DNA of 57,127 nucleotides from Priapulus caudatus (lineage: Eukaryota; Priapulida; Priapulimorpha; Priapulimorphida; Priapulidae): assembly GCF_000485595.1 (NCBI RefSeq), contig NW_014577062.1, forward strand, positions 887,949-945,075, in the 5' to 3' direction. The notes below the pieces were generated by a model, which saw only the letters and a program-made list of their open reading frames with translations, searched no databases and was not told the origin of the DNA. A program made the translations under genes and the position numbers. Positions 37,433 to 50,400 of the stretch are shown piece by piece. Within the stretch, counting starts at the first letter, position 1; each line of letters opens with the position of its first letter.

Positions 37433-40400
37433 GGAAGGTACACCAACTATATTCTTGCACTTTGATTGAAAATTGTGAACAAATTCTACACTAAATGACA
37501 CTATGAACAATCTGCTGATGCCTGGATAGGTGCAGAATCAGCCACCGAGTTCTGATTTTGAGAACTACAACTGCTTTCAGCAAACTGCTGCATATTATTT
37601 AAAAACATGGCTAAGAGGAATGAGATAGTAGGTGAATAAATATTTACTTGTAAATCAAAATGTCGTTGTAGTTTGTGTATATGCCTTGCTATCGTCACCA
37701 CACGTTCTGGCCCATCTGCATGATTGCTATCAAGCATCTGCATTAAAAGCCTTAGCCAATCGTTCTGTGCCTGTTCCCTGCAATGATATATGTAATTTAT
37801 TAGTTTTAATGCACCTTCAGCTACATGGCAAACACGTGTATACTGTTCACCAAAAATTATTAAAAATATAAACACTGGACAAAATTAGAGGATGTAATGC
37901 GAACTCAGGAGATGGGCCACATTTTTACAAATCATAGCACGACATATAGTGCGGAGGCATATGCATTTAAACACACATGCTAATAAACAACTGTGCTACA
38001 TTAGCAGAATAAAAAATACCTTTGTTGAATGAAAGGTGGCCAACTGAGCAATAGTTCTATGAGTGCAAGCAACTGTTCAAACGTAGTGCTAGTTGAGAGT
38101 AGGCCATCAAACAGCTGAAGTCGCGTTGTCTCTGTTACAACGTTTTCAGGTGCCACCTAAGAACGGTCAGAAAATATTATGTGATGAGTATCCAAGAAAT
38201 AATTGCAAGAAAACGTTCAAATAAAATTTAAATACTGCATGTATTTCAGCGTTAATGCAGTTAATGTCGTCTACCTGCAATTGTGGCCAGCCACTGCCAA
38301 CAAGAGCTTGTGTTCTGTACAAAACAAGGAGCTCTTGATCCTCAGCCTGCATGTCGAATTCCTGATAATTAAAAGCTTACCGTAAGTAAAGTTCCCATGA
38401 CAGCCAGCAAGATATCTTTGAACACTTTATTTGTAATTGTCTGCAGTACATACATATGTACATAACCTTAGTTCACAAGAGAGTTAAACCAGCATTGTCT
38501 CTAGTACACGCACATCGACAGAAAGTATGGATGGTTTCATTACACTCTATGAAATACATCAACGAGAGCAACAATGCAACTGTGCTGCATACCTTCTCGA
38601 GCACAGTGAGGACATCCAGGCGAGACTGCGTGGGGACAGTGACGTTGCAGCAGTAGGGCCGCAGCACTGATAGCACGTCCTCCTCACTAACGTTGCTACT
38701 CGTCTTCACCGCACTCACGATTCGGCTGAGTGACTTCAGTTCATCCTGGGTGCCTGCTTTAGGTGCTGACCTGATAACGAATACAAGAGCCAAGTTAACA
38801 CGATAGTACACTGGTACCTGTATATATCTGGTAATATCATATATCAAAATAGAGTATAAAACAAAAATAGTTGCATAGTTTATTTGCTGTACGCGTTTCG
38901 ACGTTGACATGCCTTCTGGATCATTGTATTATACAGTATTTACTTTATTGCACACACGAGCCTTCGAGTTGTCTCCTGCACCATGACTGTTAGAGAGGAA
39001 GTGACAGCTGGCGACACCTGTAGGAATTTTCCGACTTCATCAAGGGAAGTGCCATGTTCTAGCAGCTTGTACACCAGCGACTTCAGATTGTCCTCCTCGC
39101 CTCGACTCAGATCAAACTCCTGTGCACACTCTTGTAGGAATGGTGTGCCTGAGGCCTTCGTTGTCTCAATGAAATCAGTATAGACCATGTTGAGATGACC
39201 TAGCCATTGTTCCAATGTTTCTTCGCATACTTTCCATTTCTCATTCTTGCCATCTGCTGTCTGTGATTTAGCATACTGCTGTCTGGAATGCTTAAGTGCT
39301 CGCCTGATGATCTCTTGCCTTGTCGCTACAATTGGATTGGATTGGGCAAAGTAATCAAAACAGATCTTTTAGTTATGCGTCATATACACATAGAAAATAC
39401 GAATTTTAAATTACAAAATCTACAAAAAAAAGTACCGAGAGGGCTAAAAGAATTGCAAAGGCATCACTTACCCATGTTCATGTTTTTCATAGATGTGGGA
39501 ATAAACACTACGCTGCCAATGAAGCTCAGCAAATCTTCAGGTAGCAGACGCGATACGAACTCCCCAGACATTTCATATCTATGTATCCAGTCTGCCTGAT
39601 GGAAGTAATACATACTAATTATTAACATATGCGCTATACTAGGCATACTAGGCATACTAGGTATACTAGGCATGCTTCACACGAGCATAACTTACACGTC
39701 AGAAATCCTATCGATTTTCCAGATCTGAATACGAACCAACACCCATATGCTAGCTACCAAATGGACACCCATCACGTGAAACCAATAGACAACGATACGT
39801 CATATGCAAGGTGATCGAAATTATCTCACTACCTGGGTCTTCTGAGGAGCCTTCAGCTGCTCTGCCTTGCCGTCCACTCTGAACAGCTTAACCGCCCACC
39901 TGGAGAAGACTGCGCTGGGCGTGAGAGGTGCCTTGCCATCGAGGCTCGGCAGCTTCGGAGCGAGCTTGGCGAGCACGTGAACATTGTTGGCGGTGAGCAC
40001 GCTGTCGATGGCATCGAGGGAGGAGCTCGCGCCGGACACCAGACTCTTGTAGTTGAGCCCTGCAACAGATTCCAGAGATATTCATAGCAGGAGTGTCTGC
40101 AGTTTTACAGGTTGACAAGGGTTTGCCTGGTGAATTGATGGTTACTAAATGATTAAATAAATAAACATATTAATAGATTTAACACTGTTTGAGGGCACAC
40201 GTTTGCATCACGCTAGGTGATCTTGTGGCATTGTTCCTTCTCGGCTCAAGCAGTTGGCATCAAACTGCTGTGTGCTGGTGATGCTAGTCTATCAATACGA
40301 GAGCACAGTCGGCAGGTGGGAACACACGCACGCCCGCACGCGCGCACGCAGGCATGCACGCCCGCACGAGCGCACGCAGGCACAGACGCCTGCACGCCGC

Positions 40401-41467
40401 ACGCACGTACAGACACATATACGACTGCTCACCTGGCGCTGCCGGCTTGATCTTCCTTAGCAGCCTGATGTGCTCGGCTGCAGGCATGTCGCCGTCGCGG
40501 CCATGCTCGCCGCATGCCTGCAGCGTGCTGTAGTAGTAGAGCAGGCGCGCGTGGTCGGTGCCGTGGATCGACGGGTACACGTACGTGCGCATGCGTTCCC
40601 ACAGCACAGCCGGCTCACTCTGCAGCTGCGGCAGGATGTCCAGACGCTCCAGCTGCGCCTCAACCTCCGGTGTCGTCATGCTGCCAATTAACACGGATAC
40701 ATAGTACTCGCCGCCGGCCAAGAACTGGGGGCCACAGGAGCATTTACATCGCGGCCCCTGTCACGTTTCCAACCTGTGAATCCTTCTACCACACTTCTAC
40801 TACTGTGTAAGAACTGATCATTTATGGTCCCAAGTGTCAGTATACCACTTTTGCTTGAGCTTTTGAACATAGAATGAACGGACAAAATCCAACATGCAGC
40901 CAGTGAAAGTGATCACGTACGAACAAACGTACATGCGGGTATTTAAAATACTATGGAATTACAGACTAGTGGTACGACATACCCACTCTCGGTGAAGAGA
41001 AATTCTAGATGGCACATGTAAACCTCCCAAAGTGGCACGTTGTAGCTTTCAGCAAGTGACACAGCGACATCATATACCTCCGGCTCCAAACTCCTGTAAT
41101 GATTTTACCCACACCATGTATTTACATTCACAAGTCACTATCCTTTGTCAAGTTTGCTTGTATATAACGTGACAAAACAGCTGACGAAAACCAGCACATA
41201 AATTCACACTTTTGTCCTTTGAGACCAACGAGAACCAAATGAGACCACACATAACTTCCATATTAGAAATTATGGAGATGCTTACATGGAGAGGCCTAGA
41301 ATTGTCTCGCGCTTGTACTCAGCATCCTGAGCAAACCTCACAACATCCACCCCTTTTCGCAATCCTTGCAAGACCTTCGCTTGCATGTAATCAGTCAGCA
41401 CCTTATCATAATGCTGCAGCCGGACCAGCAGCGACGCCCCACGTCCTACATCGTTCACACTCTTGGC
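36645..41467 (-). CDS. NBAS: NBAS block 4: C-terminal solenoid and stop
   Basis: Exons 41286-41467, 40983-41093, 40433-40680, 39833-40059, 39472-39595, 38944-39325, 38593-38770, 38275-38361, 38020-38156, 37648-37777, 37149-37274, 36645-36935. Diagnostic stretches: VLQGLRKGVDVVRFAQDAEY, KRETILGLS, MCHLEFLFTESG, YVYPSIHGTDHARLLYYYST, AEHIRLLRKIKPAAPG, QEFDLSRGEEDNLKSL, QELLVLYRTQALV, LLLSWPPFIQ and the terminal QLEEAGHAVEAGSLLLLQRG. The human counterpart of the last is HLREAGHEAEAGSLLLAVRG, near its end. The reading frame ends LSRWLKR and stop. No polyadenylation site was fixed. Confidence 0.95.
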
Positions 41468-44400
41468 CTTTAATCGTCACACACAAGAGGAAAGACATCA
41501 GTGCAAAGTTATGCATGAAATTGCACTTGGAAAATTCAAAAACAACGAACTAGCAGAAGTTTATTGCAACAGAAAGACTATTATGAAGTTACATCTTCTG
41601 CATGTTGTGTTATTTCACCTGAACTTGATTATTTTAACTGCTCAACACTATTGCATCCATCAGATCTTTTCTCCACACAAAAATACTGTCTTCAGTACAC
41701 GTATTTGCATTTGAATTATATGCAATAAAGATTTAATAATAATAATAAATCAGACCAACCTGTTTGATGACATCGGCAGGATTGTTCAAGAACAGCTGCT
41801 GTATGTACTCTGGTGTTGGTGCATCTATGGAGCAGATGAGCAGAGCATAGTAATACGATGCCAGCTGCAGCGGCAGGACCTTACTTGGCAGTTTCTCAAA
41901 ACACTGGTCTGCATCGGTAGGCTGAAACATATGGCATCAGAATGCTTTCACTCACAAGCACGTGCAACAGTTTAACAAAACACAGGTGAAATACCTGCAT
42001 AGTACCAGTCGATTGCCTGCACACTGGAGAGTTTGTAGCACAGCAATATCAAATGAAATGGAACAGTTTAATATAGAACAAAAATTATGTGTATTTTTAA
42101 ATAATTATTGACATCATATGGCAAATTATGATCGTGTAATCTTCACAAAAATCACATGTTGTCTCACTAGTCTTGAAATACTTTCTATACATTCAGTTAT
42201 CATGAACACACGGTCGTAAGATGACCGATGAAATACCTGCGCGAGAACGAGAAGGTACGCGAGTCCTAATGTGGTGTCGTGCGGGAGCATCTCCTGTGCA
42301 AGATTGAGTATGGCTTCAGTAGCTGGCTGCGCAGCCTCCCCGTGATTCAGGGCTTCCTCAAGCTTGGCAGCTCGCAGCAGCAGCATGCTCAGCTCCACGC
42401 TGCTGTTAGAGTGCTCCGCAAGCGAACATCCGTCGTAGTTCATCAGTACCTGAACAACGGGCGACATCCACGCTCCGTCACTACAGAGACCGGTAACATT
42501 GCAACACACAAACAGGTGTGGATTGGCTTGCGATGTAAGCTACACAGCGTGGAATCGGCAGCACATGTACATAGCGACTATTACTTTATATTAGTCAGAA
42601 AATCATTTGTCATTTCTATGATTTAGACTTACTGTTAATACAGCTTTAACAGTCTGTCAGCGCACAATAATAAAGCAAGCCAGCTTGCTGTCACAACAGC
42701 TCTGCTCACCTTGCTACTAAGTGCTTTCGGCATGACCGAAGAGTAGAATGGATGGCAGCCCTGCTGAACCAGGTCCTGGTTCTCTAACCACTCATCCTCC
42801 ACAGCTTCATTCCGCTTGTGCCTCAGCCAGCGCCTTGGCTGATTCCACCACTTCTTCTCTTTCATCCTACCGAGCAGCGCTCGAGTTGTGGATGTCGTTG
42901 ATGACAGCACTTGTTTCGTCGTGTGTGTGGTAGAAGCCAGAACATGCTTCGTTAAGTCCTTCGTCTGCTCAAAGGCTCTCACAGCTGTGTACATGTCAGA
43001 CTTCTATCAAAAGTAAAATAATAGACATTTAATTTAAAATGACGTACATTAAATACATACTTCGATGATTAAGAGGGATTAACCAAGATCGTGTTACAAC
43101 GATAAAAACCTCAGAGGCAACAGAATTCACTAGGTATGGATCCGCAGACAATCGGCACTGGGGTGCAACCACCTTAGAGAAATGCTGCCACTGCAAAATG
43201 AAAGTGTCAATGACACTGTAGCTCACCTTGGGTGTGATATAAGAGGGAGGAGGGATATATAAAGCAAGAGTATATATGGGAGAACTCCCATTATATAGCA
43301 TATATCCCATTATATACTCTTGATAATAATATATGCATAAGTTTTGATGCAAAAATAAATGTTTCAGATCTGAAAGTCTGAAATCTCGACGAGAGATGGC
43401 GCTACGCCTAAATGATCGCCATTTTGGTTTTCAAATATCGCGCAAATAAAAACAATAAAATATTCCAGTCAAATTACTGTAACGAAGAATCTAAAACACA
43501 ATATTACACGTATATAGGTATGATTGTAGAGAGGTTGACCAGTTAGATGAAATAAACGTAATAGGACGTTGTCATCTCTCCCATAGGAGTAACAACTGTA
43601 TTCAATTTTAAACATGTTGATCAAACCGTTCTTGAGCTATCGTTGACCATAGGCAGACACTGAAATGCATAGTGAAATTGCCAAAATCTACCTAATTTGC
43701 ATAATTTAAAAAAAATATCAAAACCCGTGTGATATTTGTTTTGGGGCCAGTCCTTATTCATTCACATACTAGAAATGAGCAAAATCTCCGTTGAACATGA
43801 ATTGACTTATGGCTATTTCCATTTTTGCCAAAAAGTGGACGTGGCTCAAATGTAGGTCGACTGGCGTGCTCCAAAATAGGACGTTCAAACCTCTCCCATT
43901 GGAGTAACAACTATATGCAATTTGAAACATGTGGGTCAAACGGTTCTTGAGTTATCGTTGACCGTAGCCAAATGTTGACGGACAGACGGACGGACGTACG
44001 ACGGAAGACACCCCATGGCAATAGCTCATCTTGACGATGTCAAGGCGAGCTAAAAATAACATACGCACCTGTTTTTCATCAGCCTGCATGGAATCCTCAG
44101 ATGCTGTGTTTGCACGATTTGTCGCAGGACTGGATTCCCTACTGCGGCTTCCCCTTCTATCACCCGGCTCATGGCTTCCCTCTCTCTCGCCCTGACCAAG
44201 AACCCTGTTCAAACTCTGCATCTCCAGGAGAGCGCGGCTCTTCAGCAGCGAGCCCAGCTTGTCCGGCGTGCAGTGGACGAGCGCGAAATCGGCGAGGAGC
44301 CGCCGCGACGCGACGTCGTCAAACTCGTCGCAGCGCGCGAGTGCCTCGCACGTCTCCCAGCCGGCTGCGTATCCGTCGACGACGACGTCGCAGCAGAACG

Positions 44401-47400
44401 CGGCGGCGCCGGCGTGGTCGCGTCGCGCGAGGGCCGCGCCTGCGAGCATCACCAGCACGCGGCCGCGCTGCTCGCGCCCGTCCCCGCCGCACGCGCGCAG
44501 CAGGCGGGCGAGCCGCAGGAGGCTGGTCGCGCTCGCGTACGCGTCGGGGCGCGACGTCGCCGCGCGCGCCACCAGCGAGAATCGCTCGCGCTGCAGCCGC
44601 ACCTCCACGGGCAGCGCCGACACGCCGAAGTCGTCTAGCAGCGCGAGCGCGGCGATGAGGTCGAGCTCCGTCTGCACGGCGGCGGGCGTGTCCGTGATTA
44701 GCTGCAGGCAGCGGCGCGCCAGCTCCATGCTGCCGTCCATCAGGTTGGCAGCAGAGTTGAAGTACTCCTGCGCGGACCGAACGACGATGTCCACAGCCTT
44801 GTCGTAGACAACCTACGCACAGGCGAGTACAGCAGCGCTTCTTAAACTGGTGAATGGTTCGCCCAAAGGTGAATGAAATTATTTTGGGGTGAATGAAAAA
44901 TGGGTAGAAAATATAAGGAAATTTAGTCGCGGGTGAATAAAATTTTGTGATAAAGACTCGAGGGCGAATGACACTGAAATACTGGACACTGATGTACAGT
45001 ACAGTACTGTAGTGGCAACTAGATCAATGTATCAAACGATAAGTACACGCTATATTTTTTTGGATTCACATATATTTGGCACAGGAGACTTGGGTTAGAG
45101 CTAAAGGGTCTGGCTCCACGGGATTAGCTTCCAGGGTTTCTTGTGAATGCTTGCATCCTTTTACCAAGGACAGACACACTCCATCTCATTTCTACAATGT
45201 TGAATCCAGCCTATATTGTCGCTTATTGCACCGAAACTCGCGCGGTGCAGGACGCAGAGCTACAGAAACGAGAACTTAAGACGAGCATGTATCTTCAACG
45301 CGCACCGACCTTCTTGAAGGGTGCCAGCGGGTCGTTGCTGCACGTCTCCATCATGTCCCCGGCGAGCCTAATGTTCTCGACGCGCTCCGAGCCGAGCAGG
45401 CTCTCACAGAATATCGCGTAGCAGTGCTCGGCGCGCAGGCAGCGGTACACGCATCTCTGCAGCTCCAGCATGCTGTTCAGCAGGTGCTTCCATTCGACCT
45501 CGGTCAGCGGTGGCGCACGACGAGCTGCAAGCAACGTCACGAGAACGCTGCATTCCATCACCAATGCTGACCTTCACCAACCACCCTCCCCCTCGTTCGC
45601 AAGACAGTATTGTCGATGACAAATTTTGGTCATTATCGTTAACCCCTGACAGTACGTAACCTGCCTATGTACTGCAGTAGTATGCCCATCGATCTACTAA
45701 AACAACTGTTCGACTATCCAACATCGTGTATTTTTCGCATTGATAGTTCGGGCAGTCCAATATCAGGTCTTATTCGCATGACAGTTGGGGCAGTTACTGT
45801 CTATGCTCACCTGCCGTACGTGTCAGCTTTACGAGCAACTGTTTTGCATCCTCAGCATCACTCTCTGTCTGCCTGATGAAGTGCAAAGGTGTCGGCAAGC
45901 CGTGAGTCTCCAGAATCTTTGCCGCCTTGAGATGATCAACTAGTGCATTCACCTGTACAATGTAACATTCCATTTGTAGGTACATAACAGAGGAGGTACG
46001 CATTCTAAAATGGTATTTGATGCATTAACGGCAAAAATAAGTCACACATTTAGGCTAAATCAGGTAAACAAAGTTTGCAGGTATTGTTTCATTTGCAGGT
46101 ATATAACATACAGTGCAGATATCCTTCTGACCATTAGTGGCGAAACACTCTGTAAAACCAACAATATGTTCACGGATGGATTGGATGTATTTTAAATGAT
46201 CCACATTTGCTCTTACTTGTTTTCACACATATAACAATGAAAGTGTCAACGACACTGTAGCTCACCACAAAAAAGGACACAAATGAGTGAGTAAGAAGAA
46301 GTCAGTTTTAATTGAGCAACCATCGACATACATTATAGAAACGATTGCCATCTGTATATCGCAATAATTTATAAACCAAAATGAATCACAATTTGTGACC
46401 GTAGATGGCGCTATACCCGCTTTGTAGCGATGGCATTTGAAATAAATAGGTTATGCTGCGCTCCGACATGTTTTGTAAAACTTTACTCTAATATAGACGT
46501 TTTATTGGCAGGGTGGAGAGGAAATACCAATTTTGCATTAAAGATATTGTCAATGAAATCTTGTAAAACGAACCAGACGAGTGTGACACCACAGACTGTT
46601 TGTGTCTATATAATATGCTATATAATTGCCAAACCCTACCTAATTTGTATAATTTTTTTTTTAATATCAAAACCCCTAGCCCTTATTCATTCACATACCA
46701 AAAATGAGCAAAATCCGTTGAACCTGAACTGACTAATGGCAATTCCCCTTTTTGCCAAAAAAATTGCCGTGGCTCGAAAGTACGTCGACTAGCGTGCTTC
46801 AAAATAGGACGTTTAATATGGTAACAAACTATACCCAATTTCAAACATGTGGGTCAAACGGTTCCTGAGTTATCGTTGACCGTAGCGAAATGTTGACGGA
46901 CGGACGGACGGACGGACGGACGGACGGACGGACGGACGGACGGACGGACGTACGACGGACGACGACCCATGGCAATAGCTCAGCTTGATGATGTCAAAGT
47001 GAGCTAAAAAGCATGTGACGATTCTAGACCAACCTGGTTGAACAGAGCAGCAGAATCATCACTTGCCAGTCCCGATCCCCGCTGTGGAAGACATTCATAT
47101 ATGGCATGTGCCAGATCAAGCTGATCGCTCCGTTCACACATGTATAGGCACTCCAAGCCTAGAGACATCAGTGTATCTGTGTTTGTGATCACTGGCTTGC
47201 TTACCTACCGAGAAAATTGAAGATGGACGGTTTATATGTAACGCTACACATGTGAATGACATTGTTTTCTGTTAATAATAATATCATACTTTTAACAAAT
47301 ATCAGTGCAAACAACACTAGTGTGACAACTGTGATGAAATCCTATTAAGAATAATACCTCAGGTTTAGACATTTGGAATATCTTTAGGCAGCGTGACAGG

Positions 47401-50400
47401 TCTGTTTTCGCCATGTTAACGACATATTCACGAAGGAGTTTGCCAGCACTGTCTGGTGAACGCTTCACACAACGGTCAAGAAAAGGCAATATCCAGAGAT
47501 GAACATTCTTTTCATACATTTCCTCGGATGACTGAAGCAAAACAATACAAGTCTTGAGAAAATTTAATAAACTAAAATGTAAAACGAAAATGTAATTTTA
47601 CTAAATATAAAATGTAATTTTAAAATACTAAACTCATAAATGCTAATTTCAATTTCATATCTTGTCAGTTAACCAGCAGAATGCATATTCAGGACATTTT
47701 ATCAAAACTTTAACTTGAAAAAAAAATATTTGCTCGTTGAATAAGTGCCAATAAACATGAGAATGCACGAGGGAAGTATTCACTGCAGGATATTTATAGG
47801 GCTATTTCTCTGTCAATAAACCTTCATTTAACGGGCAGAAAGAAATGGCACTTTGGCAGTGAAATCCACAATTACTAAGGTTGGCAGGTTTATAGATTCA
47901 CGACTAGCACCGCATCATAGCTTACCCTACTCATGAGAAGTTGTAGCTGCTCAATATTGGTCAGGCTTTGATAGTGTTCCAGTGTAACACAATCGCCAAC
48001 CTCACCTTCATACACCAGCACCTCCACTGTTGTCAAATCATCGGCAAGTGCTTCCAAACCCTGATATAAAGGCACATTTATAGCACTGAATGATGTTGAT
48101 AAATAAGATTACAAGCGACCTTCGCATAATCACATAGTAATTTACTTGAGCTTTTCATATGGTAAACCTGGTTGACATTGAATCGCAACTGAACTCATTC
48201 ACAACCTATATTTATTCACAAGCAATCAACAACATTTATGTTTTATTTTCATACCTCAGACTGCATGTATACAAGATCGAAGATGTATTTATTAATATTG
48301 TGTTTTGCTTCATGAAATTCACATTTATGATCAGTCTCACCTTCACATTGTGGAAAATGCCTAGACGAACCATGTCTGTAGCATTGTCGACACGGCAACT
48401 TAATCTCTCGATTTCCAAGCTGCGGAATCGATACCACATGCTAAGCTGGTCTGTTGACATATGCACCACACCTTCAGGGGTCAGTTCCAGTTTGAACTGC
48501 AAAAGCTCTGGCACATCCTCATATAGGAATCCTCCCAGGTTGGGAACAGTTGGATTTATCGCGCTGCTGCAAATGATAATGAAAGTGTCAATGACACTGT
48601 AGCTCACCACAAAAAAAGTGAGAAGAAGTCAGTTAGAGAACCATTGACGTACATTATAGAAACGAAGAGTATATATGGGAGAACTCCCATTATATACTCT
48701 TGATAATTATATGTGTAATTTTTTATGTGAAAATAATAAATAATATTATATATAAATTATAAATAATTTATAAACCAAAATGAATCACAATTTGTGACGG
48801 TAGATGGCGCTATACCCGCTTTGATGTTTCTTAGCATAAACCATTATATCATCAAACTGCATGCAGCGCCCCCTTCCCACACTCAGGATATACCACTGCC
48901 ACAATGCTAGCACTATTTTTACAGTGGGCGGAGCTCCGGGGAAATCCAGCAAATGGCAAGCCAACGGCCGCGAAGTCGCCGCTGAACAAAACATTAGAAA
49001 TTTCTATGATTTGCATGTTTGTTGGTGGACAAATTTAGATGTTTTAAGCTGAATACGCAAAAATGTATCAAAGACAATGTTCGAGAATTAGGTATATTGG
49101 CAAGCATCCCGAAAATTCATGATAAATACGTGAACTTAGTTTAGTAAACAGCGTAATGATTTGAAAGTAGTAAATGGGCGCACTATTTCGTATCACTATT
49201 TTATCAAATTGCTCATGAAATAATGGTCCGACTTTTATTATCTTTGCAGCTTTTATAAGTACACACCGTATTACATAGGACAGGAGTAACGGGATCGCTG
49301 TAAAACTTATAGTAAAAAAGCGTAAGAAATTCTTACGGAAATCAGCTTGTGGCAGTGGTAGAATTGAGCCAGAGCGAAAGCGCCATCTGTCGTGGAGTTC
49401 GTTATATCATATGTTCATAGCAGGAATTTTGCATTAAAGGGTGAGTTTACTCTAGGTTCTAGAGTTATTTTCAGCTAATTTAGGTTATAATTACGCTACA
49501 TAAAAAGTTTCATGGTTCAATCATCATAAAAAAAAAATTTTTTAAATGTTTTAAAACTAACGACTACAGTTTTATTACAACGACAGTGGCGCCACTCAAA
49601 GCGCACTATCTGATAAGTTGCGCAAAACCACTTTCCAGCCAAGGGCTACAGACCGAGGGTGTTTCTTATTTATTTATTTAAAAGCAAAAGGATTGTAATT
49701 TCTTATAAACGGCATATAGTTTCAGTTATAATATGGATAAATTTACCCTAAATGATAACCGTTTGGTTAAATAGCATTTAGGTATAAATATAATTGCACT
49801 TTTGTGATTAGCCCTTGGTCTGTAACGTGCAAAATAAACTGTCAAATACGCAACTTTTTCGGCGTGGCAGCACGGTCGCGAGTGTCATGGCGCCGTTCAA
49901 ATTTCGTAGCGTTGATGTGTAATTAATTATAACAATTAAATTAGGTACCTGGTAATAAATACGTGTGGGTATAAACGATTTGTTATACAGTAAGTACAGT
50001 TGTATGCAGTAAAATCCTAGAGGCTACTGTCCCTTTAAAGATATTGTCAATGAAATCTTGTAAAACGAACCAGACGAGTGTGACACCACAGACTGTTTGT
50101 TATCTGCGTGTCTATATAATATGCTGTATAATTGCCAATCCCTACCTAATTTGCATAATGTTTTTTTAAATATCAAAACCCCTAGCCCTTATTCATTCAC
50201 ATACCAAAAATGAGCAAAATCCGTTGAACCTGAACTGACTAATAGCAATTCCCATTTTTGTCAAAAAATTGCCGTGGCTCGAAAGTACGTCGACTGGCAT
50301 GCTCCAAAATAGGACGTTTAACATGGGAGCATAGCAGTAACAACTATACCCAATTTCAAACATGTGGGTCAAACGGTTCCTGAGTTATCGTTGACCGTAG

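Noticed and set aside
38381-38440. A 60-nt in-frame stretch with acceptor and donor that could be an extra NBAS exon
   Set aside because: It would leave a 19-nt intron before exon 38275-38361, and joining VLEK directly to EFDMQAED aligns with human NBAS without a gap.
43180-43200. Possible 18-nt NBAS exon (WQHFSK) next to element copy 2
   Set aside because: Splice-like ends exist, but there is no homologous residue block, and the flanking exons join in phase without it.
44101-44807. Three long plus-strand frames (155-185 codons)
   Set aside because: They are mirror frames of the GC-rich NBAS exon, with Arg/Ala-rich composition and no family resemblance.
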